Source: Asticcacaulis sp. EMRT-3 | GTDB lineage: Bacteria > Pseudomonadota > Alphaproteobacteria > Caulobacterales > Caulobacteraceae | NCBI RefSeq assembly: GCF_030027245.1 | Contig: NZ_JASERT010000001.1 | Span: forward strand, 1,013,001-1,077,000 | Direction: 5' to 3' | DNA: 64,000 nucleotides | Shown: piece after piece, positions 17,454-27,045 of the stretch | How the letters are laid out: each line of letters begins with the position of its first letter | Position numbering within the stretch: the stretch's first letter is position 1 | Notes under the pieces: model-generated | Database searches by the model: none | Told to the model about the DNA's origin: nothing | Seen by the model: the letters and a program-made list of their open reading frames with translations, nothing else | Program-made: the position numbers and the translations under genes

Positions 17454-17824
17454 AAATTCAATGAATTTAAATAGTTATGCCTGTTTACTCAAGTTAATAC
17501 AATTTGTAGAGCAAAAATTTCTAAACATTTTCAAATAGTAGACTTGGACACACATTATCCAGCCTTTTTGCCTCTGATTTTAACGAAATTTGCGATTTGA
17601 GGAGGGGTAAAATTTTTTCTTCCTGACAGAAAGGCTGGCGCGTTCGCGCATCTCGCGCCGTGTTCACGTCGCTCCCTTTCCCGCGTGCGTTCGCACGCCA
17701 GCTTGCAAAAACAAGCCCAAAGATCACGAAGGGATAAAACCCACAACGCGACCGCAATGATTTCATTGCGGTCATTGATTGCGCTTGGTATACTGGCTGC
17801 GCTTGCAAGATATGGAGAACCATC
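17454..17824. other. Spacer before fitA
   Basis: This 371-bp stretch is AT-rich at its left and contains no convincing gene. The fitA promoter should lie near its right end. Confidence 0.35.
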
Positions 17825-18085
17825 GTGGCTACACTGACAATCAGAAATATTGATGATGCCATCAAAGAGCGCCTGCGCGTTCTGGCCGCCCAACACGGCC
17901 ATTCCATGGAGGAAGAGGCCCGTGTCATACTGAAACGTGCCACGGGAGGCGTTACCGCCACCGGCCTTTGGGCATTGTCGCGCCAGTTGTTCGACAAAGG
18001 CAAAGGCATTGACCTTCCATTGCCAAGCCGCACCGCAGATCGGGCCGCGCCCGATTTTGGGGCTGACGACAAGGGCGGCCGATGA
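17825..18085 (+). CDS. FitA-like ribbon-helix-helix antitoxin
   Basis: The 86-residue product starts at a GTG (17825). Its first 40 residues form a ribbon-helix-helix DNA-binding motif (ATLTIRNIDDAIKERLRVLAAQHG, with SMEEEARVIL after it), as in FitA. The C-terminal tail, rich in Pro, Asp and Arg, would wrap the toxin. It normally binds its own promoter with the toxin. The stop overlaps the toxin start (ATGA). Confidence 0.88.
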   Translation: MATLTIRNIDDAIKERLRVLAAQHGHSMEEEARVILKRATGGVTATGLWALSRQLFDKGKGIDLPLPSRTADRAAPDFGADDKGGR

Positions 18086-18495
18086 TCATTCTCGATACCA
18101 ATGTGGTTTCCGAATTGATGAAACCTCAGCCTGATTTCCACGTGCACGACTGGCTGATGCAGCTTGGAGAGATACCCTTAACGACGACAACCATCACCGT
18201 CGCGGAAATCGAATATGGATTGCAGCGCTTGCCAAATGGGCGACGCAAGACAGAATTGCAAGCAAGCTTTGCGGCCTATATCCAGGCACTCGCTGTACTG
18301 CCATTTGACGAAGTGGCGGCCTATAAGGCGGGCCAATTTCGGGCTATTCGCGAAGCGTCGGGCCAAGCGGCACATCCGTCGGATATGATGATTGCAGGCA
18401 TTGCCGCTGCCGCAGGAGCTGCCCTGGCAACACGCAATATCAAGGATTTTGACGGCCTGCAGATTCCACTAAGTGACCCGTGGCGCGCACATTGA
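18082..18495 (+). CDS. FitB/VapC-like PIN-domain toxin
   Basis: The 137-residue protein is a PIN-domain ribonuclease. The acidic residues are visible as LDTNVVSEL (Asp5), TVAEIEYG (Glu), HPSDMMIAG (Asp) and NIKDFDG (Asp). Such toxins cleave RNA, often tRNA, and are held inactive by the partner antitoxin. Coupled to fitA by a 4-bp overlap, it may stabilise the small element in which it sits. Confidence 0.88.
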   Translation: MIILDTNVVSELMKPQPDFHVHDWLMQLGEIPLTTTTITVAEIEYGLQRLPNGRRKTELQASFAAYIQALAVLPFDEVAAYKAGQFRAIREASGQAAHPSDMMIAGIAAAAGAALATRNIKDFDGLQIPLSDPWRAH

Positions 18496-18730
18496 ATAAG
18501 GTGCGGGGATCAGCACAATAATTCATAGCTTATTCTCTGGTTGCGCCCCGATGAGCGATGGCTGTCAGGTGACGCGAGCGGCTCCAAGGTGCGCCGCGCA
18601 GTTTACAAAAATGAAAATCCTCGGCGTTAACCGCCGAAAATTTAACACCCCGCAAACTGCCGCCAGCAGGATGATCGATAAATCGTCATTTTATCGATCA
18701 AAATAGTCCATAATATGATCGATAACCTTC
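18496..18730. promoter_or_regulatory. Spacer with orphan fic-type operator
   Basis: This 235-bp spacer lies after the PIN toxin gene. Its right half contains the palindromic operator described separately. No gene is supported in it. Confidence 0.4.
18672..18725. promoter_or_regulatory. Palindromic operator related to the fic operator
   Basis: Perfect arms TTATCGATCA (18691-18700) and TGATCGATAA (18716-18725) are separated by 15 bp, the same spacing as at 9977-10011. A third half-site TGATCGATAA lies at 18672-18681. The spacer sequences are also alike (AAATA..GTCCATAA against the reverse complement of the fic site). No fic gene is adjacent. The site may be left from a lost gene or may control a neighbour. 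Confidence 0.55.
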
Positions 18731-19294
18731 CTAACGTAACCCGCGCTGGGCCGCCGGCGAATCGCTTTCACTTGTCCTCGTCGCCCACCCTTTATTTTGA
18801 CTACCCCAATAAACCGCCAAGCCTCCTAAAACGGCTAGCCCGACGCCCGCCACCAAGACCGTGATCGTTCGGCGGTCGATTCCTCGTATCGCAGAGGCTT
18901 TTTGCATCTCTTCTTCGACCATACGGGAAGCGTTCATAACCTCTTTTTCGCTACCCCACTTTATATGCTTGCCTTGCTCGTCAATGATCACCATGCCACC
19001 TGGCCTTTTGCTGCTTAGGCGTGCAATCCCTTCGTCCCAGAGCGTAGTTGGGTTTTGGGATCCATGAAAGTCAGGAAACTCAACTGCCTCAACAGTGCTG
19101 AGTGGCATTCGTGTATTTCTGGCTTCCCCTCCCAACCGTTTAAGATCGGCCTTAATGCGCTCGTCACATTGGTCAAGCATTGAGGCGGCAGGCAATGCCG
19201 TTCCTTGAGGGGCTGAGTACGAAAGCGTAAACTGCAATCGGCGTCCCGGCTTGTCCCGAGCAGCAGGATGATCCCAGCCTAAGTAGTCTCCCAC
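18731..19294 (-). pseudogene. Truncated paralogue of the TM-anchored GTPase-operon protein
   Basis: About 187 residues align with residues 68-254 of the protein at 1792-2556. Shared features are VGDYLGW.HP, FTLSYSAPxGT, NPxTLWD, GxVIID.xG.HI and the RIDRRTITV….VGL..LGGLA.Y TM anchor. The frame opens only after an in-frame TAG just upstream of a GTG at 19294, and the N-terminal part of the family is not found in any frame upstream. I therefore call it an N-terminally truncated remnant, although a GTG-initiated short product remains possible. It shows that this protein family occurs in both stacked elements. Confidence 0.65.
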
Positions 19295-19505
19295 ATCCCT
19301 GCTCTATAGAAGGGATGATGCGAGGCACTGGCATGCTGTTGCCGGATGCCAACATCGCCCCACTATCCCCATTATGCACCATCGCTCGCGATCTAAGCCT
19401 CTGTCGTGCAAAGACCACGATAGACGGGGCCTGGTATGTGTACCGGCAGGATAAATTGGCCACGCCAAAACTCGGCTCAAATCGTATGTGAACACGCTTT
19501 TTGGG
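19295..19505. other. Unassigned stretch left of attachment repeat 2
   Basis: This 211-bp stretch separates the truncated paralogue from the att-like repeat. Short open frames exist on both strands, but none has a recognisable product. Confidence 0.3.
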
Positions 19506-19621
19506 CACAGTTTTAGACACAGTTAAAAAATAAATCGTTGCAAACGATTGATTTTATGCTATTTTTTACAAGTTCAATCAGAACCTAAATCCAATGCGTC
19601 TACCAGTTCCGCCACATCCGC
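19506..19621 (-). repeat. Attachment-site-like repeat 2 with 5' half of tRNA-Leu(TAG), chromosome junction
   Basis: On the minus strand, 19621-19583 is the first 39 nt of a second tRNA-Leu gene (GCGGATGTGGCGGAACTGG…) up to the anticodon loop TTTAGGT. The next 77 bp match repeat 1. The expected 3' strand of its anticodon stem is replaced. Core chromosome genes begin just to the right, so this is probably the chromosomal end of the integrated region. The displaced 3' half of the tRNA gene should lie beyond the left window edge. Confidence 0.75.
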
Positions 19622-20368
<747 letters not shown>

Positions 20369-20424
20369 ACCGTCTCGATCCCCCTCCCATTTTTAAATCT
20401 CCGGCTTTATGGGGCGTCATCAAT

Positions 20425-21831
20425 ATGACTTCTGCAGACATTCTCCAGCTCATCAAGGACAAGGACGTCAAATATGTTGACGTGCGCTTTTCCGACGTGC
20501 GTGGCAAACTCCAGCACGTAACCTTCGACATCGATCTGGTTGACGAAGACTTCCTCGACGACGGCACCATGTTCGATGGCTCCTCGATCGCCGGCTGGAA
20601 GGCCATCAACGAATCCGACATGAAGCTGCGTCCGGATCTGAAGTCGGCCTATATCGACCCCTTCTATCAGCAGACCACCCTGTTCCTGTTCTGCGATGTC
20701 GTGAACCCCGACACGAACGAGCCCTATAACCGCGATCCGCGCTCGATCTCGAAAAAAGCCCTGTCCTATGTGCAGGCCTCCGGCATCGGCGATACGGTCT
20801 ATTTCGGCCCGGAAGCCGAATTCTTCATTTTCGACGACGTGCGCTGGTCGATCTCGCCGGAAAACACCGGCTACGCCTATGACGCCTCGGAACTGCCGTC
20901 CAATACCGGCAAGGTCTATCCTGAAGGCAATATGGGCCATCGTCCCGGCATCAAAGGCGGTTACTTCCCGGTCAACCCGGTCGATTCCGCTCAGGACCTG
21001 CGCGGCGAAATGCTGGCCGTCATGGGCGAACTGGGTATGGAGCCGGAAAAGCACCACCACGAAGTGGCGCCTGCCCAGCACGAACTCGGCCTGAAGTTCT
21101 CGGACATGCTGACGATGGCCGACCGCCTGCAACTCTATAAGTATGTCGTCCATAACGTCGCCCACGCCTATGGCAAGACGGCCACTTTCATGGCCAAGCC
21201 GATGTATGGCGATAACGGCTCCGGTATGCACGTCCACCAGTCGATCTGGAAAGACGGCAAGCCCCTGTTCGCCGGCGACAAATATGCCGGTCTGTCGGAT
21301 CTGTGCCTGTGGTATATCGGCGGCATTATCAAGCACGCCAAGGCCATCAACGCCTTCTCGAACTCGACGACTAACTCCTATAAGCGCTTGGTGCCGGGCT
21401 ACGAAGCCCCGGTTAAGCTGGCCTATTCGGCGCGCAACCGCTCTGCCTCGATCCGTATTCCGTGGGTGTCGTCGCCCAAGGGCAAGCGTATCGAAGCCCG
21501 CTTCCCCGATCCGATGGGCAATCCCTATCTGACCTTTACCGCCCTGCTGATGGCTGGTCTGGACGGCATCGAGAACCGTATCGATCCGGGCGCCGCCGCC
21601 GACAAGAACCTGTATGATCTGCCGCCGCAAGAGCAAAAGAACATCCCGGAAGTCTGCGGCTCCTTGCGTGAAGCGCTCGAAAATCTCGACAAGGATCGCG
21701 CCTTCCTCAAGAAGGGCGGCGTGATGGACGACGATTTCATCGACTCCTACATCGAACTGAAGATGGAAGAGGTCATGAACCTGCAACTGCGTCCGCATCC
21801 GGTCGAATTCGACATGTACTACAAGTGCTAA
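20425..21831 (+). CDS. glnA: Glutamine synthetase type I
   Basis: The 468-residue enzyme joins ammonia to glutamate with ATP. Visible signatures are the [11 protein letters not shown] beta-grasp loop, [12 protein letters not shown] with metal-binding Glu residues, [16 protein letters not shown] of the ATP/glutamate site, and NLYDLPP with the Tyr that GlnE adenylylates. It is the subunit of the dodecameric, adenylylation-regulated form. The gene is the second of the glnBA operon and is followed by a strong terminator. Confidence 0.98.
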   Translation: MTSADILQLIKDKDVKYVDVRFSDVRGKLQHVTFDIDLVDEDFLDDGTMFDGSSIAGWKAINESDMKLRPDLKSAYIDPFYQQTTLFLFCDVVNPDTNEPYNRDPRSISKKALSYVQASGIGDTVYFGPEAEFFIFDDVRWSISPENTGYAYDASELPSNTGKVYPEGNMGHRPGIKGGYFPVNPVDSAQDLRGEMLAVMGELGMEPEKHHHEVAPAQHELGLKFSDMLTMADRLQLYKYVVHNVAHAYGKTATFMAKPMYGDNGSGMHVHQSIWKDGKPLFAGDKYAGLSDLCLWYIGGIIKHAKAINAFSNSTTNSYKRLVPGYEAPVKLAYSARNRSASIRIPWVSSPKGKRIEARFPDPMGNPYLTFTALLMAGLDGIENRIDPGAAADKNLYDLPPQEQKNIPEVCGSLREALENLDKDRAFLKKGGVMDDDFIDSYIELKMEEVMNLQLRPHPVEFDMYYKC

Positions 21832-21877
21832 ATCTGCGCTGAATTGACGCATTGCCTTCTGGCAGGTGCATCAGCTA

Positions 21878-21916
21878 TAGGGCCGCTTCCGATCAGGAAG
21901 CGGCCCTATTTTTTTG
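21878..21916 (+). terminator. Rho-independent terminator after glnA
   Basis: The stem TAGGGCCGCTTCC / GGAAGCGGCCCTA (21878-21890 and 21896-21908) has a 5-nt loop and is followed by a run of T. Confidence 0.95.
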
Positions 21917-21963
21917 CACCGCAACAATTGCCTTTTCATAATTGTAAATTTCAAAATATATTA

Positions 21964-22001
21964 TTTCAATTGAAACCATTATGCTTTCAATTGCAACCAT
22001 T
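21964..22001. repeat. Direct repeat, 17 bp, 21-bp period, upstream of amtB
   Basis: TTTCAATTGAAACCATT (21964-21980) and TTTCAATTGCAACCATT (21985-22001) differ at one base and are spaced two helical turns apart. The first has a palindromic core TTTCAATTGAAA. They lie in a very AT-rich stretch about 170 bp before amtB. This could be a pair of binding sites for a regulator. Confidence 0.5.
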
Positions 22002-22170
22002 TTAAAAAGTCCGAAATCAGATAGGTTTAGGCGTAATTCGACACATAAATGACGCAAACCATCCCTCACCCGGCTTACAGGCTTCGTTAAGCGCACAAAC
22101 CCCTTTGCGATCATTTCAAGTCACGGCACTGTGAGCAGGTGCAATATCCGCAACCCAAAGGGGGATTACT

Positions 22171-23646
22171 TTGAAAACGTGGATCAAACTCTCAAGAGTG
22201 CTTGCTGCGGCAGCCACTCTGCTCCTGGTGGCCCCCGCCGCCAGCTTCGCACTGGCTCAGGATGCCGCCCCCGCGGCCTCCGCTGTTGCCAGCGCTTCCG
22301 ACTCTATGATGTCGGCCTCGGCCGAAGTTTCCACCTCGGCCTCGGCAGACGCCTCCTCGTCAGCCGCCGCACCTGTGGTTCTGAAATCGCAAGCGGTTCT
22401 GACAAGCACCACGCTCAGCGCCGCCAACACGACCTATCTCATCTTCTGTACCGCTATGGTGCTGATGATGACCCTGCCGGGTCTGGCCCTGTTCTACGGC
22501 GGTATGGTGCGTCGCAAGAACATCATCGCCACCGTCACCCAGTCTGTCGGCGTTACCTGCGTGGTGGCGATCGTCTGGTGGGTCGTCTCCTACTCGATGG
22601 CCTTCGGCACGGCGGCAACGCCGATCTTCGGCATCCCGGCGGACACCCTGAACCTGTTCTTCGGCGGATTTGACAACTTCATGCTGAAGGCGGTCACTCC
22701 GGGTACGGCTTACGCATCGGCTCCGACGATTCCGGAATATACCTGGATTTCGTATCAGATGACCTTTGCCATCATTACGCCCGCCCTGATCACCGGCGCC
22801 TTCGCTGAGCGCGTCAAGTTTTCGGGCCTGCTCCTGTTCATGGTTCTGTGGTCGATCCTGGTTTACGCCCCGATCTGTCACATGGCCTGGGGCGGCGGTA
22901 TCATGGCCCAGCATCACGTGCTCGACTTCGCCGGTGGCGCCGTCGTTCACTGTAACTCCGGTGTGGCCGGTCTGGTCTGCGCCCTCTTCCTGGGTCGCCG
23001 CAAAGGCTACGGCACCGATTCGATGCCCGCCAACAACCCGATCTACATCATGATCGGCGCTTCGCTGCTGTTCGTCGGCTGGATCGGCTTCAACGCCGGT
23101 TCGGAATGGGCGGGCGACACGATCGCTTCGGCGGCCCTGCTCAACACCATCCTCGCCACCTGCATGGCTGGCGTATCATGGAAAATCGTTGAGTGGATAT
23201 TCCGTGGCAAGCCGTCGCTGATCGGCATCCTGTCCGGCATGGTCGCCGGTCTGGTCGTCATCACCCCGGCCTGCGGTTTTGTCAATCCGACGGGTGCCAT
23301 GATCTGCGGCCTGCTCGCCGGTCCCGTCTGCTACGCTTCGGCCACCTGGGTGAAGAAACTCCTTGGTTACGACGACTCGCTGGACGCCTTCGGCATCCAC
23401 GGTGCTGGCGGCTTCCTCGGTGCGGTTCTCACCGGCTGGCTGGCGGATCCCGCCATCAACTCAGCGGGTGCAGGCCACTCGGTCATGGCGCAGCTCTTCG
23501 GCCTCGGCATCACCATCGCCTGGTCGGCTATCGGCACCCTGATCATCCTCATCATCTGCAAGTACACGACAGGTCTGCGCGTGACGGCCGATGAAGAAGA
23601 AGCCGGTCTGGACGCCTCTCTGCATGACGAAGTCATGGACCACTAA
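22171..23646 (+). CDS. amtB: Ammonium transporter (Amt)
   Basis: The 491-residue protein has about eleven membrane segments and Amt landmarks: FYGGMVRRKN in the first segment, the AWGGGIMAQHHVLDFAGGAVVH stretch (broken here for length as AWGGGIMAQ then HHVLDFAGG) and the late DDSLDAFGIHGAGGF with a pore His. It conducts ammonia or ammonium across the inner membrane and is normally blocked by a P-II protein. The start is a TTG at 22171 with a strong AAAGGGGG ribosome site 7 bp before it. Residues 1-29 look like a signal peptide. They are followed by about 37 residues of almost pure Ala/Ser before the first core segment, an unusual extension. No glnK is adjacent. Confidence 0.96.
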   Translation: MKTWIKLSRVLAAAATLLLVAPAASFALAQDAAPAASAVASASDSMMSASAEVSTSASADASSSAAAPVVLKSQAVLTSTTLSAANTTYLIFCTAMVLMMTLPGLALFYGGMVRRKNIIATVTQSVGVTCVVAIVWWVVSYSMAFGTAATPIFGIPADTLNLFFGGFDNFMLKAVTPGTAYASAPTIPEYTWISYQMTFAIITPALITGAFAERVKFSGLLLFMVLWSILVYAPICHMAWGGGIMAQHHVLDFAGGAVVHCNSGVAGLVCALFLGRRKGYGTDSMPANNPIYIMIGASLLFVGWIGFNAGSEWAGDTIASAALLNTILATCMAGVSWKIVEWIFRGKPSLIGILSGMVAGLVVITPACGFVNPTGAMICGLLAGPVCYASATWVKKLLGYDDSLDAFGIHGAGGFLGAVLTGWLADPAINSAGAGHSVMAQLFGLGITIAWSAIGTLIILIICKYTTGLRVTADEEEAGLDASLHDEVMDH

Positions 23647-23674
23647 CCACTCTTAACCTGTTGCACAAAAGTTG

Positions 23675-23706
23675 CAGGGCGTCCGCTGGTCGGACGCCCT
23701 GTTTTT
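23675..23706 (+). terminator. Rho-independent terminator after amtB
   Basis: The stem CAGGGCGTCCG / CGGACGCCCTG (23675-23685 and 23691-23701) has a 5-nt loop and is followed by TTTTTG. Confidence 0.95.
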
Positions 23707-23914
23707 GTTACTTCATAAGGAAATATCGGCGTTATACTGCCATGATAACGACATGATCAATGCAAATTTGCCACACAAATTTGTTATATGGTCACACCCC
23801 TTGGAGTGGTGTCATAAATCTGCAATCATACGTTTGCGTCGCACAATGACATAGAATGACGCGGGAAACGTCTCGGAGAGGTTTGGCACACAAATCCGAT
23901 CTGAGGACAACGAA

Positions 23915-24616
23915 ATGAAAAAAATCCTTTTGGGCGCTGCCGCCCTCGCCGCCCTGGCTTTTGCCGGTTCCGCCTCCGCCACTACCAGCATTGCCGGCGG
24001 CACGCTCGCCTACAATGTCGCCGCCACCAGCGACTATGTTTTCCGTGGCGATTCGCAATCCTCGACCAAGCAGAATACGCCTGCTATTCAAGGCGGCCTC
24101 GACTACACCAATGGCATCTTCTATGTCGGCACCTGGGCTTCCAATGTTGACTGGGAATATTCCAAGGGCACGAAGAACCTCGAAGTTGAAGTCTATGGCG
24201 GCGTTCGCCCGACCTATAAGGATTTCAGCTTCGATTTCGGTCTGGTGACCTATAATTACGGCACCAAGGAACTGGACTTCTCTGAAGTGAAGGCCGCCGT
24301 CAGCCACCCCTTCTACAAGGCCACCATCGGTGCCGCCTTCTATGACAATGTCACCTGGGCTGAATCGGGCTATTACGAAGTCAACGCCTCTTATCCGCTG
24401 ACCAGCAAGCTCAGCATTTCGGGTGCCGTTGGCGAATCCGCCCTGCTGGGCTCCAAGTACACGACCGAAAATCTGGGCCTGACCTACGCCTTCACGCCGA
24501 TAGTTTCGCTGGACGTGCGCGCTTCGGATACCAATGTGCCTGAGTCGAGCGCCTACGGCCCCTATAACAAGCCTTACAAGCCGCAGCTCTCTGTGACCCT
24601 CAAGGCCGCTTTCTGA
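23915..24616 (+). CDS. TorF-family putative porin
   Basis: The 233-residue protein has a clear signal peptide (MKKILLGAAALAALAFAGSASA). A beta-strand-rich body follows with the family opening AATSDYVFRGDSQS and an aromatic C-terminal end (LSVTLKAAF) of the kind that outer-membrane beta-barrels use for insertion. TorF proteins are small outer-membrane proteins of uncertain substrate. The position directly after amtB suggests, without proof, a role in uptake of nitrogen compounds. A GAGG ribosome site precedes the ATG. Confidence 0.88.
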   Translation: MKKILLGAAALAALAFAGSASATTSIAGGTLAYNVAATSDYVFRGDSQSSTKQNTPAIQGGLDYTNGIFYVGTWASNVDWEYSKGTKNLEVEVYGGVRPTYKDFSFDFGLVTYNYGTKELDFSEVKAAVSHPFYKATIGAAFYDNVTWAESGYYEVNASYPLTSKLSISGAVGESALLGSKYTTENLGLTYAFTPIVSLDVRASDTNVPESSAYGPYNKPYKPQLSVTLKAAF

Positions 24617-24664
24617 TAACCGCGAGGCGGCATCCTTCGCCGCCTCGCCTGTCATTGCGATCTT

Positions 24665-24700
24665 CGCCGCGCCCTCCCATCGGATGGCGCGGCGTTTTTT
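24665..24700 (+). terminator. Rho-independent terminator between convergent genes
   Basis: CGCCGCGCC / GGCGCGGCG (24665-24673 and 24686-24694) is followed by TTTTTT. It ends transcription of the porin gene. A second GC-rich hairpin without a T-run lies just before it (about 24621-24647). Confidence 0.9.
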
Positions 24701-24707
24701 ATGAAGA

Positions 24708-25967
24708 TCAGGCCGCCTTGCCCGTCATGGCCCTGGGCCCTAGTCGTGCCGAAGCAAATTGCGACTGAACCGCCAATTGTCCACCAACCCGCGCCAGATC
24801 ATCACGGCGGATTCGCTCGATCTCGCCGCCCACCTCATCGAGGCTGAACACCTTGTCGAAAATCGACAACTGGCTGGCAAAGGCCGAGGCACGCGCGGCT
24901 GCGCTTTCGTGATTGAGAAACAACGAGGTTTGAAACTGCGCCTTGGCGCGCTCCAGTTCGGTTTCCAACGGATCCGCCGCCAAACCCGCCATCACCTTGC
25001 GAATCAGGTCTTCCAGCGGCTCAACATCGCCGGGTGCGCAACCGGCATAGACGCCGAACACGCCGCCATCACGATAGGGCGTGGCCCAGGCGTCGATGGC
25101 ATAGGCCAGACCGCGCGATTCGCGGGCCTCCTGAAACAGGCGCGACGCCATGCCGCCGCCCAGAATTTCACTGAACAGGCGCAGGGGAATAATGTCGGGA
25201 TCGAGCCTGCCTATGGCATCAAAGGCCAGGGTCAGATTGGCCTGTTCGATGCGGCGGGTCTGGATGACGCGGCCGGGCGTAAAGCGCAGGCGGTCTGGCG
25301 CTTCAAAACCCTTATGCGGCGCTACAGGTTCCATCAGCCCGCGCGCCACCTCATAAACCTCCTGCGCCGTAATGCCACCGGATACGCAGATCACGATACG
25401 GTGCGGCGCATAGAGGGTTTCGGCAAAGGCGCGCAAACTCTCCGGTCGCGCCGGCTTCAGGCTGGCCTTGCTGCCCAGGATAGGCCGCCCCAGCGCCTGA
25501 CCTTCGAACATGGCACCCTGCAACAGATCAAAAACATGATCATCGGGCGTATCATAGGCTTCGAGAATCTCCTGCTCGATGACCTTCTTCTCGCGCTCCA
25601 GTTCGCTGCCATCGAGAACCGGGCGGAACATCAGATCGCTGACCACTTCGAGCGCCAGCGGCAGAAGACTCGTCAGGCCGCGCACTTCAAATCGCGTATG
25701 TTCGTAGCCTGTGGAGGCATTGATGCTGCCGCCCTTGTGCTCTATAGCCTCGGCCAGGGCGCGCGCATCGCGTTGGCCCGCTCCCTTGAAGACCATGTGT
25801 TCGAGCAGATGCGCCCACCCCGACTGCGTCTCGGATTCAAAGCGCGCTCCGCCATGAACTAGCGCATTGAGGGCAAAGGTTTTCAGGCCGGGCATCGGAT
25901 CAACAAGCAGACGCAGGCCATTATCGAACTGATAGAGAGTCTGGCCTTCAAGAAGGGGAATGGTCAT
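24708..25967 (-). CDS. M16-family (pitrilysin) zinc peptidase
   Basis: The 419-residue protein has the inverted zinc motif HLLEHMVFKG (HxxEH) near residue 50, with a downstream Glu in EQEILEAYD. It is like the processing-peptidase beta subunits and PqqL-type enzymes that degrade short peptides or clip leader peptides. Both halves of the fold are present in one chain. No signal peptide is seen, so it is probably cytoplasmic. The start overlaps the surf1 stop by 4 bp, so it ends the cytochrome-oxidase assembly operon. This placement is common in alphaproteobacteria. Confidence 0.93.
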   Translation of the reverse strand: MTIPLLEGQTLYQFDNGLRLLVDPMPGLKTFALNALVHGGARFESETQSGWAHLLEHMVFKGAGQRDARALAEAIEHKGGSINASTGYEHTRFEVRGLTSLLPLALEVVSDLMFRPVLDGSELEREKKVIEQEILEAYDTPDDHVFDLLQGAMFEGQALGRPILGSKASLKPARPESLRAFAETLYAPHRIVICVSGGITAQEVYEVARGLMEPVAPHKGFEAPDRLRFTPGRVIQTRRIEQANLTLAFDAIGRLDPDIIPLRLFSEILGGGMASRLFQEARESRGLAYAIDAWATPYRDGGVFGVYAGCAPGDVEPLEDLIRKVMAGLAADPLETELERAKAQFQTSLFLNHESAAARASAFASQLSIFDKVFSLDEVGGEIERIRRDDLARVGGQLAVQSQFASARLGPRAMTGKAA

Positions 25968-26680
25968 GCGTCGGTGGCAGCCTTGTTTTGTGCGGCGCGT
26001 TGATAGACATAGCTGACAAACATACCGATCAGCGCCCAGGCCAGTCCGAACCAGGTCAGGGCATAGTCGAAATGGCGGTTGCGCAGCGGTGCCACCACCG
26101 GCCCCTGTACCAGTCCCGGCATATGGACGCTGGACGCTTTCAGGTCAAGCACAAGGAAATAATCGTCGCGCACAGGCACCTGCAAATCAGCCCCCATTTC
26201 GGACGCCGAACGCCAGTACCATTCCTGCTCGCTGGGCCGGTTCACCGGTGTAATGGCATTACTCTTCTCGAACGGACGCAGCCGCCCCACCGGCATGAAC
26301 TGAGCCGTCAAAGGCGTTTTGGCGGTCATGAAGCCCAGATCGACCAGAATCGCGCCCTGCGGCAGAGGGCAGGCCGTCAGCACACGATAACCGAGCGTGC
26401 CGTTCATTTCCGAATGCATGTAGATCAGATGGTCCGTCGTCACCTTACACGAAGGCAACCGAACCGAGCGCCAGGCGGGCCGGGTTTGTGACAAAAGCTG
26501 CATGGCCGGTAGGGGTGGCATGGCCTCGCTGCGCGCCATATCGGCGATCAGCCCCTCCTTCCATTGCAGCCGGTAAAGCTGCCAGACACCCAGACTATTG
26601 AGAAAAATAAAGCTGATGGCGACGGCGATGGTCATGCCGCGCGGCATGGCGCGCCGCCACTCACGAAAACCGATCTTCAT
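25964..26680 (-). CDS. SURF1-family cytochrome oxidase assembly protein
   Basis: The 238-residue protein has one membrane segment near each end (FLNSLGVWQLYRLQWK near residue 27; YALTWFGLAWALIGMFVSYVY near 205), which is the SURF1 topology. The family helps insert haem a into subunit I of aa3 oxidase. Overlaps of 4 bp with both neighbours tie it to this operon. Confidence 0.93.
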   Translation of the reverse strand: MKIGFREWRRAMPRGMTIAVAISFIFLNSLGVWQLYRLQWKEGLIADMARSEAMPPLPAMQLLSQTRPAWRSVRLPSCKVTTDHLIYMHSEMNGTLGYRVLTACPLPQGAILVDLGFMTAKTPLTAQFMPVGRLRPFEKSNAITPVNRPSEQEWYWRSASEMGADLQVPVRDDYFLVLDLKASSVHMPGLVQGPVVAPLRNRHFDYALTWFGLAWALIGMFVSYVYQRAAQNKAATDA

Positions 26681-27045
26681 TCGTCACGTACCTTATGACG
26701 CAATTGCGAAGCCACCATCAGCCCTTTCAAAGGTTGCATCAGCCCCAGACTGAACAAAACGGCAAATGGTGGCCAGATCAGCAGATGCGCCGTGACGGGC
26801 CAGCCGGGAAACAGGAAAAACGTGGTCAGCAAACCCGCGCACGCCACAAAACCGGCGATCAGAATGACAAAGACGACGGGCCCGTCACCGGTATCCGCCG
26901 CCCTGAAAGGCGTGGCGCAGACCGTGCAGGCCTCCGCCACCTTGAGCCAGGAACAAAACAGCTTGCCCTTGCCACACACCGGACACCGGCCCAAGGCCGC
27001 TGCCAGATAATCTATTCTGGCGGCGACTTGCGGCTTATCGTCCAT
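26677..27045 (-). CDS. DUF983 family membrane protein
   Basis: The 122-residue product begins at ATG 27045, which overlaps the ctaE stop (ATGA). A zinc-ribbon-like set CPVCGKGKLF and CTVC at the N-terminus is followed by two membrane segments. DUF983 proteins regularly sit beside ctaE and surf1, and are presumed oxidase assembly or stability factors. No biochemical role is established. Confidence 0.9.
   Translation of the reverse strand: MDDKPQVAARIDYLAAALGRCPVCGKGKLFCSWLKVAEACTVCATPFRAADTGDGPVVFVILIAGFVACAGLLTTFFLFPGWPVTAHLLIWPPFAVLFSLGLMQPLKGLMVASQLRHKVRDE

Noticed and set aside
19295..19505. Missing N-terminal part of the paralogue of the TM protein, in another frame
   Set aside because: I read all minus-strand frames and found no match to residues 1-67 of the complete protein.
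20407..21852. Long minus-strand open frame of 481 codons opposite glnA
   Set aside because: It is a mirror of the GC-rich glnA codons. The plus-strand product is unmistakable and the mirror has no recognisable family.
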